64,000 nt of DNA from Stenotrophomonas sp. 57 (lineage in GTDB: Bacteria > Pseudomonadota > Gammaproteobacteria > Xanthomonadales > Xanthomonadaceae): contig NZ_CP127407.1 of assembly GCF_030291075.1 (NCBI RefSeq), positions 3,346,001-3,410,000 of the forward strand. Reading direction: 5' to 3'. A program made the position numbers and the translations under genes. Of this stretch, positions 9,695 to 17,221 are shown in pieces. The number at the start of each line of letters is the position of its first letter. Positions within the stretch are counted from its first letter, which is position 1. The notes beneath the pieces are model-generated. The model was not told the origin of the DNA and made no database searches. It saw only the letters and a program-made list of their open reading frames with translations.

Positions 9695-10578
9695 TGGAAG
9701 CCGCACCTGCCGTCCTGCCCCCGGCGCCGCGCGAAGCGCAACGGCTGGGGGCGACCATCGCGCTGTCGGTACTGGTCCACGCCCTACTGATCCTGGGCGT
9801 GGGCTTTGCGGTGAAAGGCGATGCGCCGCTGGTGCCGACGCTGGAGGTGATCTTCAGCCAGACCCGCACCGCGCTGACGCCGAAGCAGGCTGATTTTCTT
9901 GCCGCCGCCAGCCAGGAAGGCGGTGGCGAGGATGACCGCGCGCAGCGCCCGCGCGACAACCAGGCCGGCATCGTGCCGCAGGCGCAGTCCGGGCTGAGCC
10001 CGGTTCCGCAGCAACAGCAATCGGCCGCGCCGGTTCCGCCGCCGCAGGCACGGGTGGTCAGCAGCCGCAACGGCCAGGACACGGTGGCACAGGCGCAGGC
10101 TCAGCCCACCCCGGAACGCCCCGAGCCGGACGCACCGTTGACCGCACGCGAGCAGCGCGACGTGGAGATGGCGCGGCTGGCGGCTGAAGTGCACCTGCGT
10201 TCGGCGCAGTACGCCAAGCGTCCGAACCGCAAGTTCGTGTCGGCCAGCACGCGCGAATATGCCTATGCCAATTACCTGCGCGCCTGGGTGGACCGTGCCG
10301 AGAAGGTGGGCAACCTGAACTATCCGGACGAGGCGCGGCAGCGCCGCCTCGGTGGCCAGGTGGTGATCAGCGTGGGAGTGCGCCGCGATGGCAGCGTGGA
10401 GAGCAGCCGGATCCTGCGTTCGAGCGGGACGCCGTTGCTGGATGAGGCGGCGCTGCGGGTGGTGAAACTGGCGCAGCCGTTCCCGCCGTTGCCGAAGACC
10501 GAAGACGAGATCGACATCCTGCAGGTGACCCGCACCTGGGTGTTCCTGCCGGGCGGCACCCTGCACGACGACCGGTAG
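9694..10578 (+). CDS. TonB family energy transducer
   Basis: Predicted inner-membrane protein (294 aa) that passes proton-motive force to outer-membrane receptors. One N-terminal transmembrane segment (residues about 20-40, ATIALSVLVHALLILGVGF) precedes a Gln/Pro/Ala-rich periplasmic linker (about 60-165). The C-terminus is a TonB domain with the YPDEARQRRLGGQVVISVGV and VESSRILRSSGTPLLDEAAL signatures. The linker is shorter in Pro-Lys/Pro-Glu repeats than classical TonB, so this may be a paralogue with its own partner. Confidence 0.88.
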   Translation: MEAAPAVLPPAPREAQRLGATIALSVLVHALLILGVGFAVKGDAPLVPTLEVIFSQTRTALTPKQADFLAAASQEGGGEDDRAQRPRDNQAGIVPQAQSGLSPVPQQQQSAAPVPPPQARVVSSRNGQDTVAQAQAQPTPERPEPDAPLTAREQRDVEMARLAAEVHLRSAQYAKRPNRKFVSASTREYAYANYLRAWVDRAEKVGNLNYPDEARQRRLGGQVVISVGVRRDGSVESSRILRSSGTPLLDEAALRVVKLAQPFPPLPKTEDEIDILQVTRTWVFLPGGTLHDDR

Positions 10579-10703
10579 GGGTTCGTTGCCCGGGCCTGCG
10601 GCCCGGGACCCGCTGCAAAGCCAGAGCAACGGCAACAGCCAAAGCAGCGGTCGGGATGTTGGGCTTGGCGGGGCGGTGTGGGCTTGCAGGACACGCCGTA
10701 AAC

Positions 10704-10757
10704 CCCCCTCTGGGGTCCGGCCCAGCCGCTGGCGGCTGGGCCGGACCCCAGAGGGGG
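10704..10757. repeat. Composite palindrome copy A: perfect 26-bp stem, 2-nt loop
   Basis: Arms 10704-10729 and 10732-10757 are perfect reverse complements with TG between them. The family core (ACGCCGTAAACCC) abuts the left arm at 10693-10705. A degenerate GCAACGGCAACAGCCAAAGC tract lies on the left (10626-10648). It occupies the tonB/tsaB convergent gap (10579-10834), which holds no gene. Confidence 0.85.
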
Positions 10758-10834
10758 ACTTGCAGCGCCCCCTGCGCAGCCCACCCGCTCGGACAACCTC
10801 ACGAATCCGCGATCAACGCCCCGCCACGAGGGGC

Positions 10835-11548
10835 TCAGCCGTTGGCCTTCGCCTTCGCCTCACGCGCGGCCTGCTGCTCGGCCAGGGTCAGTGCCACGTT
10901 GTCACGCAGGTACGCGGGCTCGACCTTCTCCGGCGCAATCGCCTCGCCACGCGCGAACGCCGGCACCGCGAGTGCCAGCACGTCCGACGCCCGCGGCAAT
11001 GCCGTGGCATCGAATCCACGAAGGCCGCTGCCCAGCTGCGCCACCAGCGCGCCGTCGGCCGCACCGAAGCCGGTGCCCACGCCATAGGCCGACAAACCTT
11101 CCGGCAACGCCACTGCATCCGGTGCGCACACACGCTCGCCGTCGCGCGCGACCGGCAGGCCGTCAACACGCTCGAAGCGCGCAACGTACAACTCCCCCAT
11201 CCGTGCGTCGATCGCCGACAGGATCTGCGTTTCTTCTGCCGGTGCCCGCAGCGCCAGCACCTGCAGCGTCGATACCGGCAGCAGCGGACGGTCCAGCGCC
11301 AGTGCGATGCCCTGCGCGATGGCGATCGCCAGGCGCACGCCCGTGAACGCACCAGGGCCGCGGCTGAGCGCGATGCCGTCCAGCTGGCGGCGGCTGATGC
11401 CGGCTTCGGCCAGCAGCGCCTCGGCCCACGGCAGGCTCAGTTCGGCATGCCGGCGCGGGGCGATCTCGAAGCGTTCCAGCACCTGCCCATCGACATGCAG
11501 GGCAACGGAACAGGCTTCGGTGGCGGTTTCAAAGGCGAGCAGTTTCAT
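10835..11548 (-). CDS. tsaB: TsaB, tRNA threonylcarbamoyladenosine biosynthesis protein
   Basis: Non-catalytic ASKHA-fold partner of TsaD in making t6A at position 37 of ANN-decoding tRNAs. The product is 237 aa with the N-terminal LLAFETATEACSVAL, the SRGPGAFTGVRLAIAIAQG signature and AIDARMGELYVARF. It sits 9 bp after the helicase gene on the same strand, the same pairing as E. coli yoaA-tsaB. Confidence 0.94.
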   Translation of the reverse strand: MKLLAFETATEACSVALHVDGQVLERFEIAPRRHAELSLPWAEALLAEAGISRRQLDGIALSRGPGAFTGVRLAIAIAQGIALALDRPLLPVSTLQVLALRAPAEETQILSAIDARMGELYVARFERVDGLPVARDGERVCAPDAVALPEGLSAYGVGTGFGAADGALVAQLGSGLRGFDATALPRASDVLALAVPAFARGEAIAPEKVEPAYLRDNVALTLAEQQAAREAKAKANG

Positions 11549-11557
11549 CGGATCAGG

Positions 11558-13606
11558 TCAGAACAGGGGGAACGTGGCACCGGGCGCCGGTTCCGGGCCC
11601 GCCGGCGGGGCGGTGGCTGGAACGGCATCATCGGCCACGGGCGCCCATTGTGGCGTAAAGAAGGCCTGCACATCGGCCAGGCTGCGGGTGCGGCGGAACG
11701 GCGGCAGTGAATCGAGGAAGACCCGGCCGTAACCCCGATTGAGCAGGCGCGGGTCGCACAGCACCAGCACACCACGGTCGCTCTCGCTGCGGATCAGGCG
11801 GCCGACCCCCTGCTTCAACGCGATCACCGCCTGTGGCAGCTGCTCGTCGCGGAACGGGTTGCCGCCCTGGCTGCGGATCGCCTCCAGACGCGCCTCGTAC
11901 ACCGGGTCGTCCGGGGCGGCAAAGGGCAGCTTGTCGATCATCACCACGCTCAGCGCTTCGCCGACCACGTCCACGCCCTCGCGGAAACTGGCCGAGCCCA
12001 GCAGTACGCCATTGCCCGATTCGCGGAAGCGCTGCAGCAGCGTCGCGCGCGGTGCCTCACCCTGCACGAACAACGGCCATGGCCCATCGCGCAGTGCCTC
12101 GGCAGCCTCACGCAGGGCGCGATGCGAAGCGAACAGCAGGAACGCCCTGCCCTGCGATGCCTGCAGCACCGGGCGCAGGCTCTGGATCAGCGCGGTCCCG
12201 AAACCACGCGCGGCCGGATCAGGCAGGCCTTCGGGCAGATAGCACAACGCCTGCTCCGGCCAGTTGAACGGGCTGGGTTGGACCAGCGTATGCGGATCAT
12301 CCAGGCCCAGGCGCGTAGCGATGTGATCGAAGCCCCCGCCAACGGTCAGCGTCGCCGAGGTGAAGATCCATGCTGCCCGGCTGCGCTCGCGGTGTTCGCG
12401 CAGCGGGCCGGACACATCCATGGGCGTGCGTTGGCAACGGAACCCGCGTGGTGTCAGCTCATACCAGAGCACATCGGCAGCACCTGCCGCTTCTGCAGGA
12501 TCGGTATCGAAATCCAGTGTGGGCTCGTCTTCCCCCAGCCAGCGGCTGAGCCGCGAAACGGCCTCGCGCGCACGCGCATGGCAGGCATCGAGGCCGGCAG
12601 CCGCCTCGCGCAGCGGCTGCAGCGCCTGCTCCAGGGTCACCAACCCCGCCATCACCGCATCGAATCCGTCCCGCACCTGTGGCATCGCCAGCGCTCGCCA
12701 TTGCGTGCCACGCGGGGGCAGCCCTTCCATCGCCGCGCGCAGCGCCAGCAGCGACTGCTGCAGCTGGTCGACCGGTTCCTGCAGCGCCGACTGCGCGCCG
12801 CCTACGCCGCGCGCTTCGGCCAGGCAGTCGCGACCCAGTTCCTGCCACGGGCGCATGCCGAAACCTTCGCCGAAGAACTGCGCAGCCAACTCGGGCAGCT
12901 GATGCGCTTCGTCGATGACGAAGGCCTGCGCCCCCGGCAGCAACTCGCCAAAGCCATCCTGCTTCAGTGCCAGGTCGGCCAGCAGCAGGTGATGGTTGAC
13001 CACCACCACGTCTGCCGCCTGCGCGCGCTGCCGCGCACGCACCACGAAGCAGTCTTCCCAGAACGGGCAGTCGGTGCCCAGACAGTTGTCGACAGTGGAG
13101 GTGACCATCGGCAGCAGCGGTGAATCATCGGCCAGGCCGTCCAGTTCGGCGATGTCACCGAATTCCGAACGACCGGACCAGGCCAGGATGCGCTGGAACT
13201 GCGCGGCCTGTTCCGGGCTGGAAAAACGCGGCTCGCCGCGTGCCTGCTGCAGGCGGTAGCGGCACAGGTAATTCGCCCGCCCCTTCAGCAGCGCGCTGCG
13301 CAGGCCGACACCGAGCGCCTGGCGCACGCGCGGCAGATCACGGTGGTAGAGCTGGTCCTGCAGCGCGCGGGTGCCGGTGGAGATGATGGTACGCAGGCCG
13401 GACAGCAGGACGGGCACCAGATAGGCGAAGGTCTTGCCGGTGCCGGTACCGGCCTCGGCCAGCAACAGATCGCGCTGCTGCAGCGCGTCGGCGATGGCCT
13501 CGGTCAGGCGCAGCTGTGCGGGACGCGGGTTGAAGGCATCCAGGTGCGAGGCGAGCGCGCCGCCGTCGCTGAGGGCTTCGCGGCTGGCATGAACGAGGTC
13601 GGACAT
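11558..13606 (-). CDS. ATP-dependent DNA helicase, YoaA/DinG (XPD-like) family
   Basis: Superfamily 2 helicase with a likely iron-sulphur cluster, implicated in DNA repair. Motifs are FNPRPAQ (Q-like), Walker A AGTGTGKT (about 52-59), ISTGTRALQDQLYHRDL, the DEAH box (VIDEAHQLPE), TSATLTVGG and the terminal QGVGRLIRS. Cysteines in the NCLGTDCPFWEDC stretch fit an FeS domain. The ATG at 13606 (MSDLVHASRE) was chosen; the longer frame runs through the low-complexity GCAACA repeat tract and gives an artefactual poly-Leu N-terminus. At 682 aa it is close to YoaA (about 640). Confidence 0.9.
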   Translation of the reverse strand: MSDLVHASREALSDGGALASHLDAFNPRPAQLRLTEAIADALQQRDLLLAEAGTGTGKTFAYLVPVLLSGLRTIISTGTRALQDQLYHRDLPRVRQALGVGLRSALLKGRANYLCRYRLQQARGEPRFSSPEQAAQFQRILAWSGRSEFGDIAELDGLADDSPLLPMVTSTVDNCLGTDCPFWEDCFVVRARQRAQAADVVVVNHHLLLADLALKQDGFGELLPGAQAFVIDEAHQLPELAAQFFGEGFGMRPWQELGRDCLAEARGVGGAQSALQEPVDQLQQSLLALRAAMEGLPPRGTQWRALAMPQVRDGFDAVMAGLVTLEQALQPLREAAAGLDACHARAREAVSRLSRWLGEDEPTLDFDTDPAEAAGAADVLWYELTPRGFRCQRTPMDVSGPLREHRERSRAAWIFTSATLTVGGGFDHIATRLGLDDPHTLVQPSPFNWPEQALCYLPEGLPDPAARGFGTALIQSLRPVLQASQGRAFLLFASHRALREAAEALRDGPWPLFVQGEAPRATLLQRFRESGNGVLLGSASFREGVDVVGEALSVVMIDKLPFAAPDDPVYEARLEAIRSQGGNPFRDEQLPQAVIALKQGVGRLIRSESDRGVLVLCDPRLLNRGYGRVFLDSLPPFRRTRSLADVQAFFTPQWAPVADDAVPATAPPAGPEPAPGATFPLF

Positions 13607-13624
13607 CAGAGGGAAAGGATACCC

Positions 13625-13850
13625 GGCCGGGCGCTGCCCGGCACCCGTTTCAAGCCAGAGCACCCGCAAAAGCAAAAGCAACAGCAACAGCAACAGCTTG
13701 GTTCATGGCTCTGGGTTTCTACGTGCTGGGCGGGTCGGGAGGGGCAGGCAGGACACGCCGTAAACCCATCCCTGGGGGCTCGATGGCGCCATCCATGGCG
13801 CCAACGGTCCTGCCTGCCCCTCCCGCCCCACCCTCGACAGTTTCCCAGTG
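13625..13850. repeat. Composite palindrome copy B with GCAACA tract
   Basis: Outer arms 13737-13754 and 13807-13824 are perfect 18-bp complements. Between them lie the core GGACACGCCGTAAACCC, CATCCCTGGGGGCTCG and a small hairpin (TGGCGCC-ATCCA-TGGCGCC). The right boundary carries CCTCGACAG and the left flank a GCAAAAGCAACAGC tract (about 13667-13697). It forms a divergent pair with copy C about 190 bp away. Confidence 0.85.
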
Positions 13851-14013
13851 ACGGATGCGCGCGCGGCGCAGCGTCGAGCTTGCTCAACTGCCATTTCAGA
13901 AGCGGTTGGTGGAACGGGGAAGGAAAAGGAAAGTGGCAAGTGCGCGCAGCGCGCGCCCCGCTTTTGATCTTCTTTTTCTTTTCCGTGGCTGGACGCACAC
14001 GAAAACTGTCAGA

Positions 14014-14091
14014 GGCCGGGCGGGGTGGGTTCGCGGGGGTCACTTCAGGGACGGGTTCACGGCGTCCCCCGCGAACCCACCCCGCCCGGCC
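14014..14091. repeat. Composite palindrome copy C (inverted orientation), perfect 26-bp arms
   Basis: Arms 14014-14039 and 14066-14091 are perfect 26-bp complements around a 26-nt loop that carries the reverse-complemented core (GGGTTCACGGCGT). AACTGTCAGAG lies at the left edge. The 13607-14162 gap holds no credible gene: only copies B and C and a pyrimidine-rich stretch near 13960-13985. Confidence 0.85.
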
Positions 14092-14162
14092 AAGCGCGGC
14101 TTTTGCTTCTGGCTTCAGCGACCCACCCACAGTCACGAGGGGCTGCGCCGTTGGCCGAAAAC

Positions 14163-14699
14163 TCAGTACCGCTTGATCCCCGGCACGGTGCAGCCTTCAA
14201 TCTGCGCATGCGCCGACACCGCATTCTCCTTCTCACTCCGCGCCAGGCGCGACTGCTCGATCGTCGCCCAGTGCCGGCGGCACAGCGGCCCCGTCTTCGA
14301 GCCGAGGTCGACCGCCTTGCGTGCGAACGTCTCTGCCTGCGCCCACTGCCCCTGCAGCAGCGCCAGCTCGGCACGTTCCTGAAGCACCGCCGGATCACCG
14401 GCCACGATCTCCAGCGCATGGTCCAGGCTGCTGGCAGCACCCGCCAGATCGCCGGCCTGGCGCTGCGCCTGCGCGGTCACGCGCAGATCTTCCACCTGCG
14501 AGTCACGCAACGGCTGCACCGACAACTCCTTGTCGTCCGGGCCAGCGGCCGCGTCCACGGCGGCCAGGCGCTGCGCCGGCGTGGTGGTATCGACCGGCTT
14601 GACCACCGGCGGCGCGCTGGTCACGCAGGCGGCCAGGGCCAGGCTGAGGCCGGTCAGGGCCAAGGGCTGCAGCAGGGATCGCATGTTCATCGGCATCAT
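14163..14699 (-). CDS. LpoP-like TPR lipoprotein, candidate PBP1b activator
   Basis: Predicted outer-membrane lipoprotein of 178 aa. A signal peptide ends in the lipobox LALAAC, and TPR-like helices follow (about 65-150: AQRQAGDLAGAASSLDHAL, ELALLQGQWAQAETFARKAV). It starts at the stop codon of mrcB (TGATG-type overlap). In Pseudomonas aeruginosa a TPR lipoprotein encoded beside ponB, LpoP, activates PBP1b; order, size and fold match here, so this role is inferred. Several ATGs are possible (14699, 14696, 14690, 14684); the first gives best coupling. Confidence 0.72.
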   Translation of the reverse strand: MMPMNMRSLLQPLALTGLSLALAACVTSAPPVVKPVDTTTPAQRLAAVDAAAGPDDKELSVQPLRDSQVEDLRVTAQAQRQAGDLAGAASSLDHALEIVAGDPAVLQERAELALLQGQWAQAETFARKAVDLGSKTGPLCRRHWATIEQSRLARSEKENAVSAHAQIEGCTVPGIKRY

Positions 14700-17125
14700 C
14701 GGCTTGGGGGAGGAGTGGCGGCGGCAGGTTCGGCGGGTGTATCCGGTTTGCGGTCCAGGCCGAACCAGCTGCGCCAGCCACCGCCTTCACCTTCGGCACC
14801 GCCCTGCCCGTCCGGCGGCACCGCCGGCGCGCACGGCGCATACGCTGGCGCGTAACCGACCACGAACGGGAAGCGGCGGGCGCCCGGGCAGCCTTCATCG
14901 GTCGTGTTGAGGCCGGTGGGCGCCACCGACTGCCAGTCCAGCCCCTTGTTGCTGACACGCAACGGTGCGCTTGGCAGGCGCTGGAAGATGCCCGACCAGA
15001 CCCGCATCGCACCGGTGGCGCCGTACAGGCCGGCCTGCTCGTTCTGGTCGTTGCCGATCCAGATCACTGCCAGGTGATCACCGGTGTAACCGGCATACCA
15101 GCTGTCACGGCCATCGTTGGTGGTGCCGGTCTTGCCAGCGGGCTGCAGGCGACCCAGGCCATCAGCATTCAAACGCTGGGCAGTACCGCTGGCGACCACC
15201 TGCTGCAGGCCGACGCTGATCAGGTTGGCGGCAATCGAATCGCCCTCCTGCGCCGGTGCCGGGGTCTTGTCATAACGCTTGAGCAGCTTGCCCTGCGGAT
15301 CAAGCACGCCACGCACCGCATGCAACGGCTGGATCTCACCACCGGATGCCAGGAACTGGTACAGCTGCGCCATCGCATACGGGCTCTGGTCGGTCGACCC
15401 GAGGATCACCGCCGGATTCGCTTCGGCCTTGATGCCGGCCAGCACATGGATCAGCTGGGTCACCCGCTCCGGGCCGACCTGCATGCCCACGCGCACCGTG
15501 GCCTGGTTGTAGGAATGGGCCAGCGCGTCGATCAGGCGCACCGTGCCATGGCTGCGGTTGTCCGCATTGCCCGGGCTCCAGTTGCGGCCACGGCCGAGCT
15601 GCACGGTCACCGGTGAATCGTCGACCCAGCTGGCCAGCGAGTAGCGGTCCGGCTGCGCCAGCGCGAGCAGGTACACGAATGGCTTCAGCAGCGAGCCGAC
15701 CGGCCGCTGTGCCTCGATCGCGCGGTTGAAGCCCACCTCGGAAACTTCACGGCTGCCGATCACCGCCAGCACGTCACCGTTGTGCACGTCGGTCAGCACC
15801 ATGCCGGCCTGCAGTTCAGGGCGACGCTTGCTTTCCAGCGACTTGATGGTGCGGGTCACCGCGCCTTCGGCATAGGCCTGCGCGGACGGCGACATACCGG
15901 TCATCACGCTCAGGCCCGCGCCCTGCAGCGCCGATTCCGGATAGTCATGGCCAAGCTGGCGTCGGACGAGGTCCACATAGGCCGGGAAGCGGTTGGCTGC
16001 GACCAGGCCCGGGGTCTTCGGTACGCCCAGCGGTGCCTTCAGCGCACGCTGGTACTCGGCATCGTCGATCAGCGTAGCCTCGTGCAGCTTGCCCAGCACG
16101 AAGTTGCGGCGGTCCAGCGCCCGTTCCGGGTTCCGTCGCGGGTCGTAGAAGGACGGCCCCTTGACCAGGCCGATCAGCAGCGCGATCTGCTCGGTTTCCA
16201 GCGACTGCAGGTCACGGCCGAACCAGAACTCGGCCCCGGAGGACATGCCGTGGATCGCCTGGCTGCCGCGCTGGCCCAGGTACACCTGGTTGAGATAGGC
16301 CTCGAAGATGGTGCGCTTGTCGTAGCGCGCTTCCATGATCAGCGCGTACAGCACTTCGTTGAACTTGCGGGTGATCGTCTGCTCCTTGCCGATCCCGAGC
16401 AGGCCGCTGCGGGCCAGCTGCTGGGTCAGCGTGGAGGCGCCCTGGCGGCTCTGGCCACCGGAGCGGATCGTCACCCACACCGCGCGCGCAATGCCGGACA
16501 GGTCGATGCCGTGGTGGCGATTGAAGTCCTTGTCCTCCACCGCCTGCAGGCCGGTCACCAGCAGGTCCGGCGCCTCATCCATGCGGATCAGGCGGCGTTC
16601 TTCCTGCTTCTGGCCGTACAGGGTGGCGATGCGGGCCGGGTCCAGCCGCGCGGCCTTCAGCGCCTTGCGGTCGCCGGCGTCGCGCAGCGAGCCGACCGCT
16701 CCATCGGACAACGACAACTCAAGCCGGCGCGGGGCAACCCGGCCATCCACATCGTTGTAGCCACGGCTGGAAATGACGAAGCGCCCGCCGTTCACCGCGT
16801 AGGTGCCCGGCTCCTTGCCCTGCCCGTCATCGCGGTAGGCGGATGCGGCGAGCTCGGTCTTCAGGGTCGCCGCGTCCATCGCCTTGCCGGGCGTGAGCAC
16901 CAGCGGGCGTGCGTACACGCGGGTCGGGATCTGCCAGCGAAGTTCGCCGAAGCGCTGGGTCACCTGTTGGTTCAGGTACAGCGTATAGGGGATCAGGAAA
17001 CCCAATCCCAACGCGACCACAGCCATGCTCCAGGTGATCAGCCGGCGCCGCCACAGCGGGCCGTTGTCCTGCTGGTCGTCGTCGTCGAAATCGTCGATGT
17101 CGTCGGAATCGTAGCGTCGGGGCAC
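14696..17125 (-). CDS. mrcB: Penicillin-binding protein 1B, bifunctional transglycosylase/transpeptidase
   Basis: Class A PBP that polymerises and crosslinks peptidoglycan. An acidic cytoplasmic N-terminus (DSDDIDDFDDDD) is followed by a transmembrane segment (about 31-51). The GT51 domain has catalytic E197 (AVEDKDFNRHHG) and GASTLTQQLARS. The transpeptidase has S478-x-x-K (GSLLK), S538-Y-N and K665-T-G. Length 809 aa is normal. The start is GTG at 17125; no in-frame ATG lies upstream before a stop at 17156-17158. Confidence 0.95.
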   Translation of the reverse strand: MPRRYDSDDIDDFDDDDQQDNGPLWRRRLITWSMAVVALGLGFLIPYTLYLNQQVTQRFGELRWQIPTRVYARPLVLTPGKAMDAATLKTELAASAYRDDGQGKEPGTYAVNGGRFVISSRGYNDVDGRVAPRRLELSLSDGAVGSLRDAGDRKALKAARLDPARIATLYGQKQEERRLIRMDEAPDLLVTGLQAVEDKDFNRHHGIDLSGIARAVWVTIRSGGQSRQGASTLTQQLARSGLLGIGKEQTITRKFNEVLYALIMEARYDKRTIFEAYLNQVYLGQRGSQAIHGMSSGAEFWFGRDLQSLETEQIALLIGLVKGPSFYDPRRNPERALDRRNFVLGKLHEATLIDDAEYQRALKAPLGVPKTPGLVAANRFPAYVDLVRRQLGHDYPESALQGAGLSVMTGMSPSAQAYAEGAVTRTIKSLESKRRPELQAGMVLTDVHNGDVLAVIGSREVSEVGFNRAIEAQRPVGSLLKPFVYLLALAQPDRYSLASWVDDSPVTVQLGRGRNWSPGNADNRSHGTVRLIDALAHSYNQATVRVGMQVGPERVTQLIHVLAGIKAEANPAVILGSTDQSPYAMAQLYQFLASGGEIQPLHAVRGVLDPQGKLLKRYDKTPAPAQEGDSIAANLISVGLQQVVASGTAQRLNADGLGRLQPAGKTGTTNDGRDSWYAGYTGDHLAVIWIGNDQNEQAGLYGATGAMRVWSGIFQRLPSAPLRVSNKGLDWQSVAPTGLNTTDEGCPGARRFPFVVGYAPAYAPCAPAVPPDGQGGAEGEGGGWRSWFGLDRKPDTPAEPAAATPPPSR

Positions 17126-17221
17126 GGGAATGCGAGAATGTAGAGTCTGGCGAGTCTACCCCAGCCACCGTGGCTGGCGAATTCTCCCGGGTTCCCCTGC
17201 TTAAGCTGGAGTTGCAACCGG

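Noticed and set aside
13607..13693. N-terminal extension of the YoaA-type helicase
   Set aside because: It translates the GCAACA repeat tract into poly-Leu; homology begins at the ATG at 13606.
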